This document shows positions 19,987 to 28,300 of a stretch of DNA of 64,000 nucleotides, in pieces. The position numbers and the translations under genes were made by a program. Numbering within the stretch: the stretch's first letter is position 1; each line of letters opens with the position of its first letter. The DNA is from JAYWGN01 sp043778255. GTDB taxonomy: Bacteria > Bacteroidota > Bacteroidia > Chitinophagales > Chitinophagaceae. The notes under the pieces were generated by a model. That model saw only the letters and a list, made by a program, of their open reading frames with translations. It searched no databases and was not told where the DNA came from. The stretch is taken from positions 60,433 through 124,432 of the forward strand of contig JAYWGN010000008.1 in the NCBI GenBank assembly GCA_043778255.1. Direction: 5' to 3'.

Positions 19987-20036
19987 TTCAGATACGCCAA
20001 ATGTACAAATATTTTATCAGATTTGGCGTATCTGAA
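19987..20036. repeat. 50-bp palindrome, divergent copy upstream of the ATPase start
   Basis: The perfect arms TTCAGATACGCCAAAT and ATTTGGCGTATCTGAA flank an 18-nt spacer. It shares the TACGCCAAAT core with the other copies, but the outer arm differs at two positions, matched by compensating changes on the other arm. It ends 10 bp before the ATG at 19976, in the position of an operator or leader hairpin. Confidence 0.9.
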
Positions 20037-20128
20037 TAATCTATTCTTTGGTTTTTGCAATGTAGCAAATAATGTGTTTGTTTAATATTGTTGATTAATT
20101 ACTTATCTATAAGTAGTATTTGCTAATT

Positions 20129-20178
20129 TTCACTTACGCCAAATCTATAGTTTCTATACCACATTTGGCGTAAGTGAA
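20129..20178. repeat. 50-bp palindrome, copy B
   Basis: The arms TTCACTTACGCCAAAT and ATTTGGCGTAAGTGAA pair perfectly over 16 bp. The 18-nt spacer holds a nested TATA..TATA pairing. It is the first copy in the 108/109-bp tandem repeat. Confidence 0.92.
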
Positions 20179-20237
20179 GTTGCTATATTATATTAAGTTG
20201 AGTAGCGGGTACAAAAAAAATAGGCTTTTCAGTAATT

Positions 20238-20287
20238 TTCACTTACGCCAAATCTACAGTATTTGTACCACATTTGGCGTAAGTGAA
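20238..20287. repeat. 50-bp palindrome, copy C
   Basis: The arms are the same as in copy B. The spacer differs at two linked positions (TACA..TGTA in place of TATA..TATA), which keeps the nested pairing. Confidence 0.92.
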
Positions 20288-20345
20288 TTTGCTATATTAT
20301 ATTAAGTTGAGTAGCGTGTATATAAAAATAGGCTTTTCAGTAATT

Positions 20346-20395
20346 TTCACTTACGCCAAATCTATAGTTTATATACCACATTTGGCGTAAGTGAA
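20346..20395. repeat. 50-bp palindrome, copy D
   Basis: The arms are identical to copies B and C, with an 18-nt spacer. It ends 141 bp before the M14 peptidase start. Confidence 0.92.
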
Positions 20396-20536
20396 AATTT
20401 GATATAGTAGTGTTATTTACCTTAGCAAAGCCATAATTATAAGTAAACTACTAATTTTAAATTTGTTTTTTATTACCCAACATTTATATTTTAGTAACTC
20501 TATAAATCCTTACTTTTACATAAATTTATATACTGT

Positions 20537-23044
20537 ATGAAATCAAGTATTACATTACTTTTCATTGTTTTTGTTATCCCTTTTTTTGGTGCTGCTCAAG
20601 CTTTACAAAGCCCCGAAAAATATTTGGGCTACGCCCTAGGTACTAGGTACACTAACCATTACAAAGTAGTTGCTTACTTTGATTATGTTGCAAAAAATGC
20701 AAGTTCAACTGTAAAATATACTAGGTATGGTACTACTAACGAGGGTAGGGAGCTCACTCTAGCATATATATCAAGTGCCGAGAATTTAGCTAACTTAGAT
20801 AACATACGAACCTCAAACTTGAAACGTACCCATATAATAAATGGTACGCCTAATGGCGATGTAGCCATAGTGTGGCTTAGTTATAATGTACACGGCAATG
20901 AGCCTAGTAGTAGCGAAGCTGCTATGCAAACTTTGTACGAGTTAGTAACACAACACACCAACGATTGGCTTAAAAATACAGTTGTAATTATAGACCCTTG
21001 CCTTAACCCCGATGGTAGAGATAGGTATGTAAATTGGTACAACGGAGTGGTAGGAAATAAGCCAAATGCTAACCCTATAAGTAGAGAGCATTTAGAACCT
21101 TGGCCAAGTGGGCGGGTTAACCATTACTATTACGACCTTAACCGTGATTGGGCTTGGCAAACACAGGTAGAAACTCAACAACGTATAAAAGTATATAACC
21201 AATGGTTGCCTCAAATACATGTTGACTTTCATGAGCAAGGGTATAACGAACCCTATTATTTTGCGCCAGCTGCCGAACCAATGCACGAAGTAATAACACC
21301 TTGGCAAAAGGATTTTCAAACTGTAATAGGGCGTAACCACGCAAAATATTTTGATGCTAATGGATGGTATTATTTTACTAAAGAAAGGTTCGATTTATTT
21401 TACCCAAGCTATGGCGATACCTACCCAACTTATAATGGAAGTATAGGCATGACGTATGAGCAGGGTGGGCATAGCCGTGGTGGCTTAGCGGTACAAATAG
21501 ACAATGGTGATACCTTAACCTTAGTAGATAGAGTGGCCCACCACCACACTACAGGTATAAGTACAGTAGAAGTTGCTTCGCAAAATGCTGCAGCACTGCT
21601 AACAAATTTTTCAAAATATTTTGATAATAGTATAAATGCAATTGGTAGTAATTATAAAACTTATGTACTCACCTCTAATACTGAAAGCAAGTTAACCGCA
21701 TTAACTAATTTATTAGCAAAAAACGAAATAAACTTTACACCCATTAATAAAATAGTTGGTTCGGGCATTAATTATGCAACTGCCAAATCCGAAGCTATTA
21801 CATTGGATAAATATAGTATTGCCATTTCTGCTTTTCAACCAAAATCGTTACTGGCAAAGGTATTGCTAGAGCCTACAAGTAAACTTAACGATACAGCTAC
21901 TTACGATATTACGGCATGGAGCTTACCTTATGCTTACGGTTTAAAGGCTTATGCTAGCACCGAAAAGTTGGCAATTGAAGCATTTAATAATACTAATACC
22001 AATAACCAATTACCCAATACTAACTATGCTTATTTTGTACCGTACCATAGTATAAATGATGCTACTATATTGGCACAATTACTACAACAAAATGTAAAAG
22101 TGTATATTAATGAAAAAGAGATTACTACCCAAAAACAAGTGTTTGATAAAGGTACATTACTAATACCCAAAAAAGATAATTTGCAAAAATGGGAAAAAGT
22201 AAAAAGCATATTACAACCCATAAGTGCAAGTGTAACTGCTATTGCTACTGGCTTTGCCGATAAAGGGCCCGATATGGGAAGCCCCGATATAAAATATATA
22301 AGTGCCCCAAAAATTGCATGTATAACTGGCGACGATGCAGGACCCAATGCTAGTGGCGAAATTTGGCATTTTTTTGAACAACAAATTAATTACCCAGTAA
22401 CTATGCTTGATGCTGGTGGGTTAAAAGTAAGTAACCTCAAAAACTTTGATGTAATTATAATACCCGACGGATATTATAAATTGTTAAGTGAAAAAAACTC
22501 AACTGATGATTTGAAAAATTGGGTAAGGCAAGGTGGGCGATTAATATTACTAGAAGGTGCAGCAAACCAAATAGCTACTGGCGATTGGGGGGTAAAGCTA
22601 AAAAAGGAAGAAGAAAAAAAAGAAGAGGACAAAAAGAAAAATGAATATGAAAACTTGAAAGTGTATAGCAACCGAGATAGAGATGAAATACCAACTTATA
22701 TACCCGGAGCTATATACGAGGTAGCTTTAGATAATAGCCATCCACTTGCATTTGGCTATGGCAATACTTACTATACCTTAAAGCAAAATAGTGATTTTTT
22801 AGAGTTTTCTAAAAATGCTTGGAATGTAGGTGTAATTAAAAAAAATAAAAAAACATCGGGCTTTGCAGGTTTTAAGGTTACTGAAAAATTAAATGATGGA
22901 GCTGTACTAACCGTACAAGAAATGGGTAGAGGGCAAATTATTTATTTTATTGATAACCCAATGTTTAGAAGCTTTTGGTACAATGGTAAGTTGTTGTTTT
23001 TTAATGCTGCATTTATAGTAGGTAATAATGCAATAAGGTTATAA
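20537..23044 (+). CDS. M14 family zinc carboxypeptidase with C-terminal GATase1-like domain
   Basis: An 835-residue secreted protein with signal peptide MKSSITLLFIVFVIPFFGAA. The peptidase domain (about 25-350) shows the M14 zinc ligands H119 and E122 in VHGNEPSSSEAAM, a third His at 232 in HVDFHEQG and the catalytic Glu at about 308 in GMTYEQGGHS. The region near residues 590-690 (ITGDDAGPNASGEIW, FDVIIIPDGYY, WVRQGGRLILLEG) looks like the glutamine-amidotransferase-like fold that ends many large Bacteroidota M14 proteins. A lysine/glutamate-rich low-complexity stretch (KKEEEKKEEDKKKNEYE) sits near residue 695. Role: extracytoplasmic peptide trimming; substrate unknown. It runs in the same direction as the next gene (36 bp gap). 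Confidence 0.92.
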   Translation: MKSSITLLFIVFVIPFFGAAQALQSPEKYLGYALGTRYTNHYKVVAYFDYVAKNASSTVKYTRYGTTNEGRELTLAYISSAENLANLDNIRTSNLKRTHIINGTPNGDVAIVWLSYNVHGNEPSSSEAAMQTLYELVTQHTNDWLKNTVVIIDPCLNPDGRDRYVNWYNGVVGNKPNANPISREHLEPWPSGRVNHYYYDLNRDWAWQTQVETQQRIKVYNQWLPQIHVDFHEQGYNEPYYFAPAAEPMHEVITPWQKDFQTVIGRNHAKYFDANGWYYFTKERFDLFYPSYGDTYPTYNGSIGMTYEQGGHSRGGLAVQIDNGDTLTLVDRVAHHHTTGISTVEVASQNAAALLTNFSKYFDNSINAIGSNYKTYVLTSNTESKLTALTNLLAKNEINFTPINKIVGSGINYATAKSEAITLDKYSIAISAFQPKSLLAKVLLEPTSKLNDTATYDITAWSLPYAYGLKAYASTEKLAIEAFNNTNTNNQLPNTNYAYFVPYHSINDATILAQLLQQNVKVYINEKEITTQKQVFDKGTLLIPKKDNLQKWEKVKSILQPISASVTAIATGFADKGPDMGSPDIKYISAPKIACITGDDAGPNASGEIWHFFEQQINYPVTMLDAGGLKVSNLKNFDVIIIPDGYYKLLSEKNSTDDLKNWVRQGGRLILLEGAANQIATGDWGVKLKKEEEKKEEDKKKNEYENLKVYSNRDRDEIPTYIPGAIYEVALDNSHPLAFGYGNTYYTLKQNSDFLEFSKNAWNVGVIKKNKKTSGFAGFKVTEKLNDGAVLTVQEMGRGQIIYFIDNPMFRSFWYNGKLLFFNAAFIVGNNAIRL

Positions 23045-23080
23045 TAATTTTAATTTACAAATAAATTAGAAACAACAATA

Positions 23081-24289
23081 ATGTTAGCATTTATAAAAAC
23101 TTCACTGCATAATAAATTAAATTGTACTAATACAACAACTAACAATGTTGAAGTATTATGTTACAACACTGTAAGCGAAGTTGATACAGATGCTTGGCTA
23201 CATGTAGCACCTGATAACAATATGGCACTACAGTTACCTTACTTAACAGCCCTTGAGCATACATTGCCTACTGGGTTGCAGCCACATTACATAATTGTAA
23301 AGCAAAATAACAAAGCCATATTTATACTATATGCTCAAATGTATAGTGTAGAAACTGCACATTTAAACACTTTATACAAAGGTAGCAGCCCCAGTAATAT
23401 TATAAATGCCTTTAAAAAAACAGCTGCCGAAACACTTTATTGTATGCTAAATTGCAGCAAACTTAAAGTGCTTATAATTGGTAATATATTGCAAACTGGA
23501 GGTGTTACTTATGCTGGTAATAATGACAATAACAGTAATTTGACGGTAGTTATAAATGCCTTAAAACAACACTTGCAATACGATGCTATTATTATAAAAG
23601 ATGTAGAAAATGGTATGGGTAAATACATAAAAATGGGTACTGCTAAAGCAACTTACTTTTATACACAACCCAATATGGTAATGCATTTGCCAAGTAATTG
23701 GCATACTTTTAATGATTACTTAGCAGCATTAGATGCTAAATACAAAAAGCGGTACAACAACACCTACAATAAAAATAATGAACTTGTAATTAGGCAACTA
23801 ACTAATGTTGATATTGCAACCCATACCGATGCACTATTAGCTTTGTATAAAAATGTGTATGACAAAAGCACTACAAAAGTGGGCAATATACAAGCTAATT
23901 ACTTTGCAATAATGCAAAATGCTTTAGCTCCAAATTATATAATAAATGGGTATTTTTTAAAAAATGAATTGGTAGCTTTTGCAAGTTATTTTACTAATAA
24001 CAACACCATAATTGCTAACTATGTAGGCTTTAACTATAGCCTTAATAAAAACTACAAATTGTACCAAACTATATTATACAATTATATAAAAATAGCCATT
24101 GAAAATAAATGTACGTCAATTAATTACGGCCGTACTGGGTTAGAAATTAAAAGTACAGTAGGTGCAGTACCTAAGCAACTCGGTTGTTACTTTTATACTA
24201 GTAACAAAGTACTTAAAGCAATTACGCTACCATTTTTAAAAAATATAGATCAAGAAAAATTAGAGTTACGCCACCCTTTTAAAATTTAG
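23081..24289 (+). CDS. GNAT/FemAB-like acyltransferase, function unknown
   Basis: A 402-residue protein without signal peptide. The C-terminal half (about 230-370) has the pattern of a FemAB/GNAT-type domain: a basic loop near residue 222 (LDAKYKKRYNNTYNK), then INGYFLKNELVAFASYF, ANYVGFNYSLNKNYKLYQT and CTSINYGRTGLEIKS. Such proteins transfer acyl or aminoacyl groups, but nothing identifies the acceptor. The N-terminal 200 residues are only weakly recognisable. It begins 36 bp after the M14 peptidase gene and converges on the thioredoxin-like gene (3 bp). Family assignment is moderate; the function is open. Confidence 0.6.
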   Translation: MLAFIKTSLHNKLNCTNTTTNNVEVLCYNTVSEVDTDAWLHVAPDNNMALQLPYLTALEHTLPTGLQPHYIIVKQNNKAIFILYAQMYSVETAHLNTLYKGSSPSNIINAFKKTAAETLYCMLNCSKLKVLIIGNILQTGGVTYAGNNDNNSNLTVVINALKQHLQYDAIIIKDVENGMGKYIKMGTAKATYFYTQPNMVMHLPSNWHTFNDYLAALDAKYKKRYNNTYNKNNELVIRQLTNVDIATHTDALLALYKNVYDKSTTKVGNIQANYFAIMQNALAPNYIINGYFLKNELVAFASYFTNNNTIIANYVGFNYSLNKNYKLYQTILYNYIKIAIENKCTSINYGRTGLEIKSTVGAVPKQLGCYFYTSNKVLKAITLPFLKNIDQEKLELRHPFKI

Positions 24290-24292
24290 TTG

Positions 24293-24808
24293 CTATTTAT
24301 TTTGCTTTATAACAGCAGCCAAATTTTTAATACTTGTACCACCTTCAAAAGCCTTAATTAAATACCCATCTTTGTTGTAAACTGCTACAAATGGTGTAAA
24401 TTTTACTTTGTAATAAGTAGGTATATAATACTGTTCATCTCTACCAATTTTAATATTTTCAGTTTTGCTGAATTGGTATATACTATCAAACTTTCTTATT
24501 TCACCAAAGGTGCTGTAAGATGCAAATACAAATTGTATGTTTTTTACTAACGAAATACTGTCCTTAAGTGATTGAGCTTCGTGTTTGCAATGTTCACAAT
24601 CGGGGTTGAAATAAACAATAACCGTTGGTGTTTTTTTCTTTAATTGGTATTTGTAAAAGTTGGTTACACTATCAGTCAATAATAGTTTGAACCCTGGCAA
24701 TTGCCTCGATTGTAAGTATAAAGGAACTGGAGCAGCAGTATCTGTTTGAGCATAAGCATCCGCCTTGGCGGCAAATAATAAAAGGAGTATAACCACAAAT
24801 TTTTGCAT
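24293..24808 (-). CDS. Thioredoxin-fold redoxin-like exported protein
   Basis: A 171-residue protein, started at the ATG at 24808 (MQKFVVILLLLFAAKADAYA, a signal peptide). A TlpA/redoxin fold follows, with the active-site-like motif CEHC in VIVYFNPDCEHCKHEA near residue 70 and the cis-Pro segment FTPFVAVYNKDG near 140. Probably a periplasmic or lipid-anchored thiol-disulphide reductase or sensor. No partner (CcdA, cytochrome) is adjacent. The extra upstream start codons in the frame would spoil the signal peptide and were rejected. Confidence 0.8.
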   Translation of the reverse strand: MQKFVVILLLLFAAKADAYAQTDTAAPVPLYLQSRQLPGFKLLLTDSVTNFYKYQLKKKTPTVIVYFNPDCEHCKHEAQSLKDSISLVKNIQFVFASYSTFGEIRKFDSIYQFSKTENIKIGRDEQYYIPTYYKVKFTPFVAVYNKDGYLIKAFEGGTSIKNLAAVIKQNK

Positions 24809-24879
24809 TAGCAAAATAATGAAATTATACTTAAAACGAATGGTTAAAAAATACAAAAGTTCAATTAGCCTTTAATGCT

Positions 24880-24887
24880 TATTTTTG
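24880..24887 (+). promoter_or_regulatory. Candidate -7 box (TATTTTTG) for efp
   Basis: TATTTTTG fits TAnnTTTG and ends 40 bp before the efp ATG. The -33 element is not obvious. Confidence 0.5.
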
Positions 24888-24927
24888 CAAATAATTTTTT
24901 TTTAAAACACACAATAAAAATAACGGT

Positions 24928-25494
24928 ATGGCAAACACAAAAGATATTACAAGAGGATTAATAATTAAGTTAGATAATAGCTTGTATAAAATTATAGACT
25001 TTGGTGAAAACAAAACAGCTAGAGCAGCTGCTAAAGTATGGGCATCACTAAAGGGTGTGGATAATACCAGAAGTATAGAACATACTTGGAACAGTGGCGA
25101 CAATATATACCCAGTAAGGGTGGAACGAAAAACCTACCAATACTTATACAAAGACGATACAGGGTACAGCTTTATGGATAATGAAACTTTTGACCAAATT
25201 ACTGTTGCTGAAAACTTAATAGACTCTCCAAAATTTTTGAAAGATGGATTAGAAGTTAGTGTGCTTACAAACACCGAATCGGAATTACCACTAAGTGTAG
25301 AATTGCCAGAAAAAATAGTAGTAGAGGTAACCTACAGCGAACCAGGGCATAGAGGTGATACTGCTACCAAAACCCTAAAATCCGCAACTACCGAAACAGG
25401 TGCTATGGTAATGGTGCCTTTATTTGTAAACGAAGGTGAAAAAATTAGAATTAATACCAAAACAGGTGAGTACGTAGAACGAGTAAAGGACTAA
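24928..25494 (+). CDS. efp: Translation elongation factor P
   Basis: A 188-residue EF-P with its three beta-barrels. It binds ribosomes stalled at polyproline stretches and stimulates peptide bond formation. The C-terminal signature YSEPGHRGDTATKTLKSATT and the end NTKTGEYVERVKD are clear. The tip loop of domain I, usually PGKGxA with the modified Lys or Arg, reads GENKTARAAAKVW (residues 26-38), so K29 or R32 would be at the tip and the loop is a few residues longer. I recall this variant from Chitinophaga-type EF-P. A -7 box upstream and a strong terminator downstream make it a single-gene unit. Confidence 0.95.
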   Translation: MANTKDITRGLIIKLDNSLYKIIDFGENKTARAAAKVWASLKGVDNTRSIEHTWNSGDNIYPVRVERKTYQYLYKDDTGYSFMDNETFDQITVAENLIDSPKFLKDGLEVSVLTNTESELPLSVELPEKIVVEVTYSEPGHRGDTATKTLKSATTETGAMVMVPLFVNEGEKIRINTKTGEYVERVKD

Positions 25495-25515
25495 CATTTT
25501 ATAAAAAAATAGTTT

Positions 25516-25550
25516 AAAAAACCAACTTCATGAAAGGCGTTGGTTTTTTT
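25516..25550 (+). terminator. Intrinsic terminator after efp
   Basis: An 11-bp stem (AAAAAACCAAC / GTTGGTTTTTT) with a 12-nt loop and a T-run, 22 bp past the efp stop. The A-run on the left lets it serve the convergent DUF5916 gene too. Confidence 0.85.
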
Positions 25551-25557
25551 TATGGCT

Positions 25558-28008
25558 CTATTTTTTTAAGGTTAAATAATCTAAAAAGTACACGACTTTT
25601 AATGAAATTTCATTGCTATGTGGGTTGTTAAACATGGCTCCAAAGTTTTTAGTAAATTTTGAATATTCGTAAGGGTTCAAATACACATTTTGCCCTAAAG
25701 CATTTTTCCAACCAAAGGTGAGGCGGCTTCCCCATTTAAAATCCCAAGTGTAAAACATATCAACATTAAACACATTAAAGTTGCGGTTATAATTATTTCT
25801 AAATGGTATTGCATACAAAGTACCATCGGTATTAAGTTTATGAAAAGTACGGTTTTCCAAATTAGTCCAGTTGTGGCGCAACCTTATTGTCCAGTTCATA
25901 CGAGGGGTAAAGTTATATTGTGCACCCATTATTACATTACTATTGCGTAAATGCCTAAATGCAATTACAGGATCTTTGTAGCCCGTTACTAATGTACTTA
26001 TATTATCTCTGTGGGTATATCCAAATTGTCCTTTATCGTTCTCTTTTTGTACACTTACATTCATTTGAAATTTTGAACTAAATCGGTAACGTCCACCAAT
26101 ATCAACTTTATAATACGGGTCATCTTTTACTGGACCTTCGGCACCGCCTATAAACCAACTACCAAATAATTTTTTTCTACTATCTGTACTGCCCCTCATA
26201 CCTACAAATAGGTAAGGGAACCTATTCATTTTTGCACCCGGTGTTCTTGCTTCAAAGTAATCGTAAGTGGTGCCAGGATTGCTAGAGGTAAATATTGATA
26301 AATCCCAAAAGTTTTTGAATAGAAAAAATGCATTAGTTTCTACCTTAAACTCGGCATATACAAACGGTTTGTATAAGTAGGTATTTTGCAAACTAATGTT
26401 GTAACTATGGCTCAAGTATTTTTTTGTAGGGTTTGGGTACTTTAGGCTTACTTCAATACCCTGATCTACAGAGTTATTATTATACAAAAACCCAAGGTCG
26501 TTAGGGTCGTAATTATCGCTTTCAACATTGGCATATGCTTGGGCTTGCCACTTGCCACTAACCTTGCCACCACTTACCGAAACGTTGTACCCATCGTACT
26601 TTCCGTTGGTTCCCCATATATTACTAACTCTAGCTGAGCCGCTTATTCTGTAGTTGTTTTTTTTGTCAAAAAATGTAGCATCAACTGCAGCCACATTGGC
26701 ATTACGGGTATTGCCTTGCCTCATAGCATTGGTATTAGTAAATGTTATGGACGATCTGTTTTTTAAAGCCTTGTCAATTACAAATACATTATAATTAGTA
26801 AGTACTTCGGTGGTTATTATTGTATCTTGTTTTGTAGTGTTGTTGTATAGCACCGCTTTCATAGGTGCAGTTACGGCATTAAATATACCAATACCCACAT
26901 TGTTTTTAGTACGGCCACTTAGCTTGGTAGCATTGTAAAGCCGTGTAATACCAGGGTTTTTTTTAATGGTATAATTAGTATTATTGGTAGCAATATTAAG
27001 TACATTACCTACACCGCTAGGTTCGGCTCCTATACGCCTACTATAAAAAAGATTAGCTTTATTAAACAGTTCAGTACCTTCGGTAAAAAATGGACGGTAG
27101 TCGTCAAATTTTACTTGAAACGGCGAAAGATTGAGGTAAATATTATCGCTTTGTACTTGAGCAAAATCGGGTACTAGAGTCATATCTACAGTAAAGCTTT
27201 CATTAATTCCCCATTTTACATCCATACCACCACTCGCCAAATTTTCTTTTTTTCTGCCTACTACAGTGGGCGAATTTCTAACACCAGTACTAATATATGG
27301 CAAAAAAGAAAGCCTCAGTGGCGGTATAATATTTTGCAAATTATTCATATTACCCCACTGGTTTATAGTACCATTTATGTTAGGGTCTTGTGGGCTCCAA
27401 GTTATACTTTCATTTTTGCTTCGCAAAAATCGGGTGAGTTGCAATCCCCAATTTTGGTCATTTTTTTTAGCAAATCGTATAGCACTTAGCGGTATTTTAA
27501 ACTCAGCAATCCAAGCATCTTGTTGTGTGGCCACAGCACTTTCCCACACAGCATCCCAGCTATTATCGTTACCATCGTTACCAGTTATTTTGCTATCACC
27601 TTGTACACCTGCAGCCGTTACCGAAAAACTAAATCCATTTTGCCTATCTTGGTAGGTATCTAACCCAATGGTAAATACATCGGCATCTTGCCTTTCTATA
27701 GCATCACGTTGGCTTAATTGTCGCCGTATATTTTTGGGGTCATCATACATTGTAGCCAATACGTATATTGCAGTATTGTCGTAAGCAATTTTTACCGAGG
27801 TTTGTTTGCTAGGTGCTTTACCATAATCGGGGTAGGCTATTACAAAGTCGGTTACGGTAGCTACATTTTGCCAAGCAATATCATTGGGTTTACCATCTAT
27901 TTTAATAGTAGTATTTATTTTAGTAGGGGTATAAGTTTTTGTTTGTGCTTCGCCAAAATGGGTACACAATATAGTACTAGTAAAGAGTAGATAAAATAGT
28001 TTCGTCAT
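25558..28008 (-). CDS. DUF5916 outer-membrane protein with N-terminal carbohydrate-binding-like domain
   Basis: An 816-residue protein, started at the ATG at 28008 (MTKLFYLLFTSTILCTHFGEAQ, signal peptide). Residues about 25-215 form a CBM9-like domain (INTTIKIDGKPNDIAWQNV, then VKIAYDNTAIYVLATMYDDP). The rest is the DUF5916 barrel-like region, beginning LSFLPYISTGV and containing VQSDNIYLNLSPFQVKFDDY and FFTEGTELF, and ending in alternating aromatic strands. Likely an outer-membrane beta-barrel; substrate and role are unknown. It converges with efp over a shared terminator. Confidence 0.88.
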   Translation of the reverse strand: MTKLFYLLFTSTILCTHFGEAQTKTYTPTKINTTIKIDGKPNDIAWQNVATVTDFVIAYPDYGKAPSKQTSVKIAYDNTAIYVLATMYDDPKNIRRQLSQRDAIERQDADVFTIGLDTYQDRQNGFSFSVTAAGVQGDSKITGNDGNDNSWDAVWESAVATQQDAWIAEFKIPLSAIRFAKKNDQNWGLQLTRFLRSKNESITWSPQDPNINGTINQWGNMNNLQNIIPPLRLSFLPYISTGVRNSPTVVGRKKENLASGGMDVKWGINESFTVDMTLVPDFAQVQSDNIYLNLSPFQVKFDDYRPFFTEGTELFNKANLFYSRRIGAEPSGVGNVLNIATNNTNYTIKKNPGITRLYNATKLSGRTKNNVGIGIFNAVTAPMKAVLYNNTTKQDTIITTEVLTNYNVFVIDKALKNRSSITFTNTNAMRQGNTRNANVAAVDATFFDKKNNYRISGSARVSNIWGTNGKYDGYNVSVSGGKVSGKWQAQAYANVESDNYDPNDLGFLYNNNSVDQGIEVSLKYPNPTKKYLSHSYNISLQNTYLYKPFVYAEFKVETNAFFLFKNFWDLSIFTSSNPGTTYDYFEARTPGAKMNRFPYLFVGMRGSTDSRKKLFGSWFIGGAEGPVKDDPYYKVDIGGRYRFSSKFQMNVSVQKENDKGQFGYTHRDNISTLVTGYKDPVIAFRHLRNSNVIMGAQYNFTPRMNWTIRLRHNWTNLENRTFHKLNTDGTLYAIPFRNNYNRNFNVFNVDMFYTWDFKWGSRLTFGWKNALGQNVYLNPYEYSKFTKNFGAMFNNPHSNEISLKVVYFLDYLTLKK

Positions 28009-28097
28009 TGAATTGTAAAAATACAAATATCGCTTAATGTACACAATCACAATTACATAAACGGTTAGTTTGTAGGTATAGTTTTTTTAATTATTTT

Positions 28098-28300
28098 TTT
28101 GCAAAATGCTTATGCAAGTTATATTATTACACAACCCTGAAAGGGTTATATAATTGCGATGGGTATAACCCATCGCATATTGAGTTTTTTTTTGCAAAAT
28201 GCTTATGCAAGTTATATTATTACACAACCCAGAAAGGGTTGAATATAATTGCGATGGGTATACCATCGCATATTTAATTATTTTTGCAAAATGCTTTTAA
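28098..28300. repeat. REP-like 93-bp tandem pair plus remnant
   Basis: Two direct units start at about 28098 and 28191, and a third trace (TTTTTGCAAAATGCTTTT) starts at about 28281. Each unit has TTGCAAAATGCTTATGCAAG, then a short hairpin AACCC..GGGTT and a longer one. In unit 1 the longer hairpin is a perfect 9-bp stem GCGATGGGT/ACCCATCGC at 28156-28176; unit 2 has a slightly damaged version. Paired hairpins of this kind resemble REP elements. The third trace overlaps the 3' end of the DUF1801 gene. Confidence 0.85.

Larger units (their letters stand above)
20123..20395. repeat. 108/109-bp tandem repeat carrying palindromes B-D
   Basis: Palindromes B, C and D begin at 20129, 20238 and 20346. 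Between them the same linker (TTGCTATATTATATTAAG, then TGAGTAGCG, a variable stretch and AATAGGCTTTTCAGTAA) recurs twice with few changes. This is a tandem duplication of about 2.5 units. Confidence 0.9.
19977..20536. other. 560-bp repeat-rich gap between ATPase and M14 peptidase genes
   Basis: The two genes are divergent, so the gap holds both promoters. It contains four of the five 50-bp palindromes and a 108/109-bp tandem repeat. In 20037-20122 and 20396-20536 I see only AT-rich sequence and no open frame. Confidence 0.85.

Noticed and set aside
19977..20060. Longer N-terminus for the ATPase (start at 20060)
   Set aside because: The added residues are just the translated arms of the upstream palindrome; the family start fits the ATG at 19976.
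18483..20395. CRISPR or integron interpretation of the palindrome set
   Set aside because: Units are 50-bp inverted repeats with conserved spacers, not direct repeats with variable spacers, and no cas or integrase gene is adjacent.
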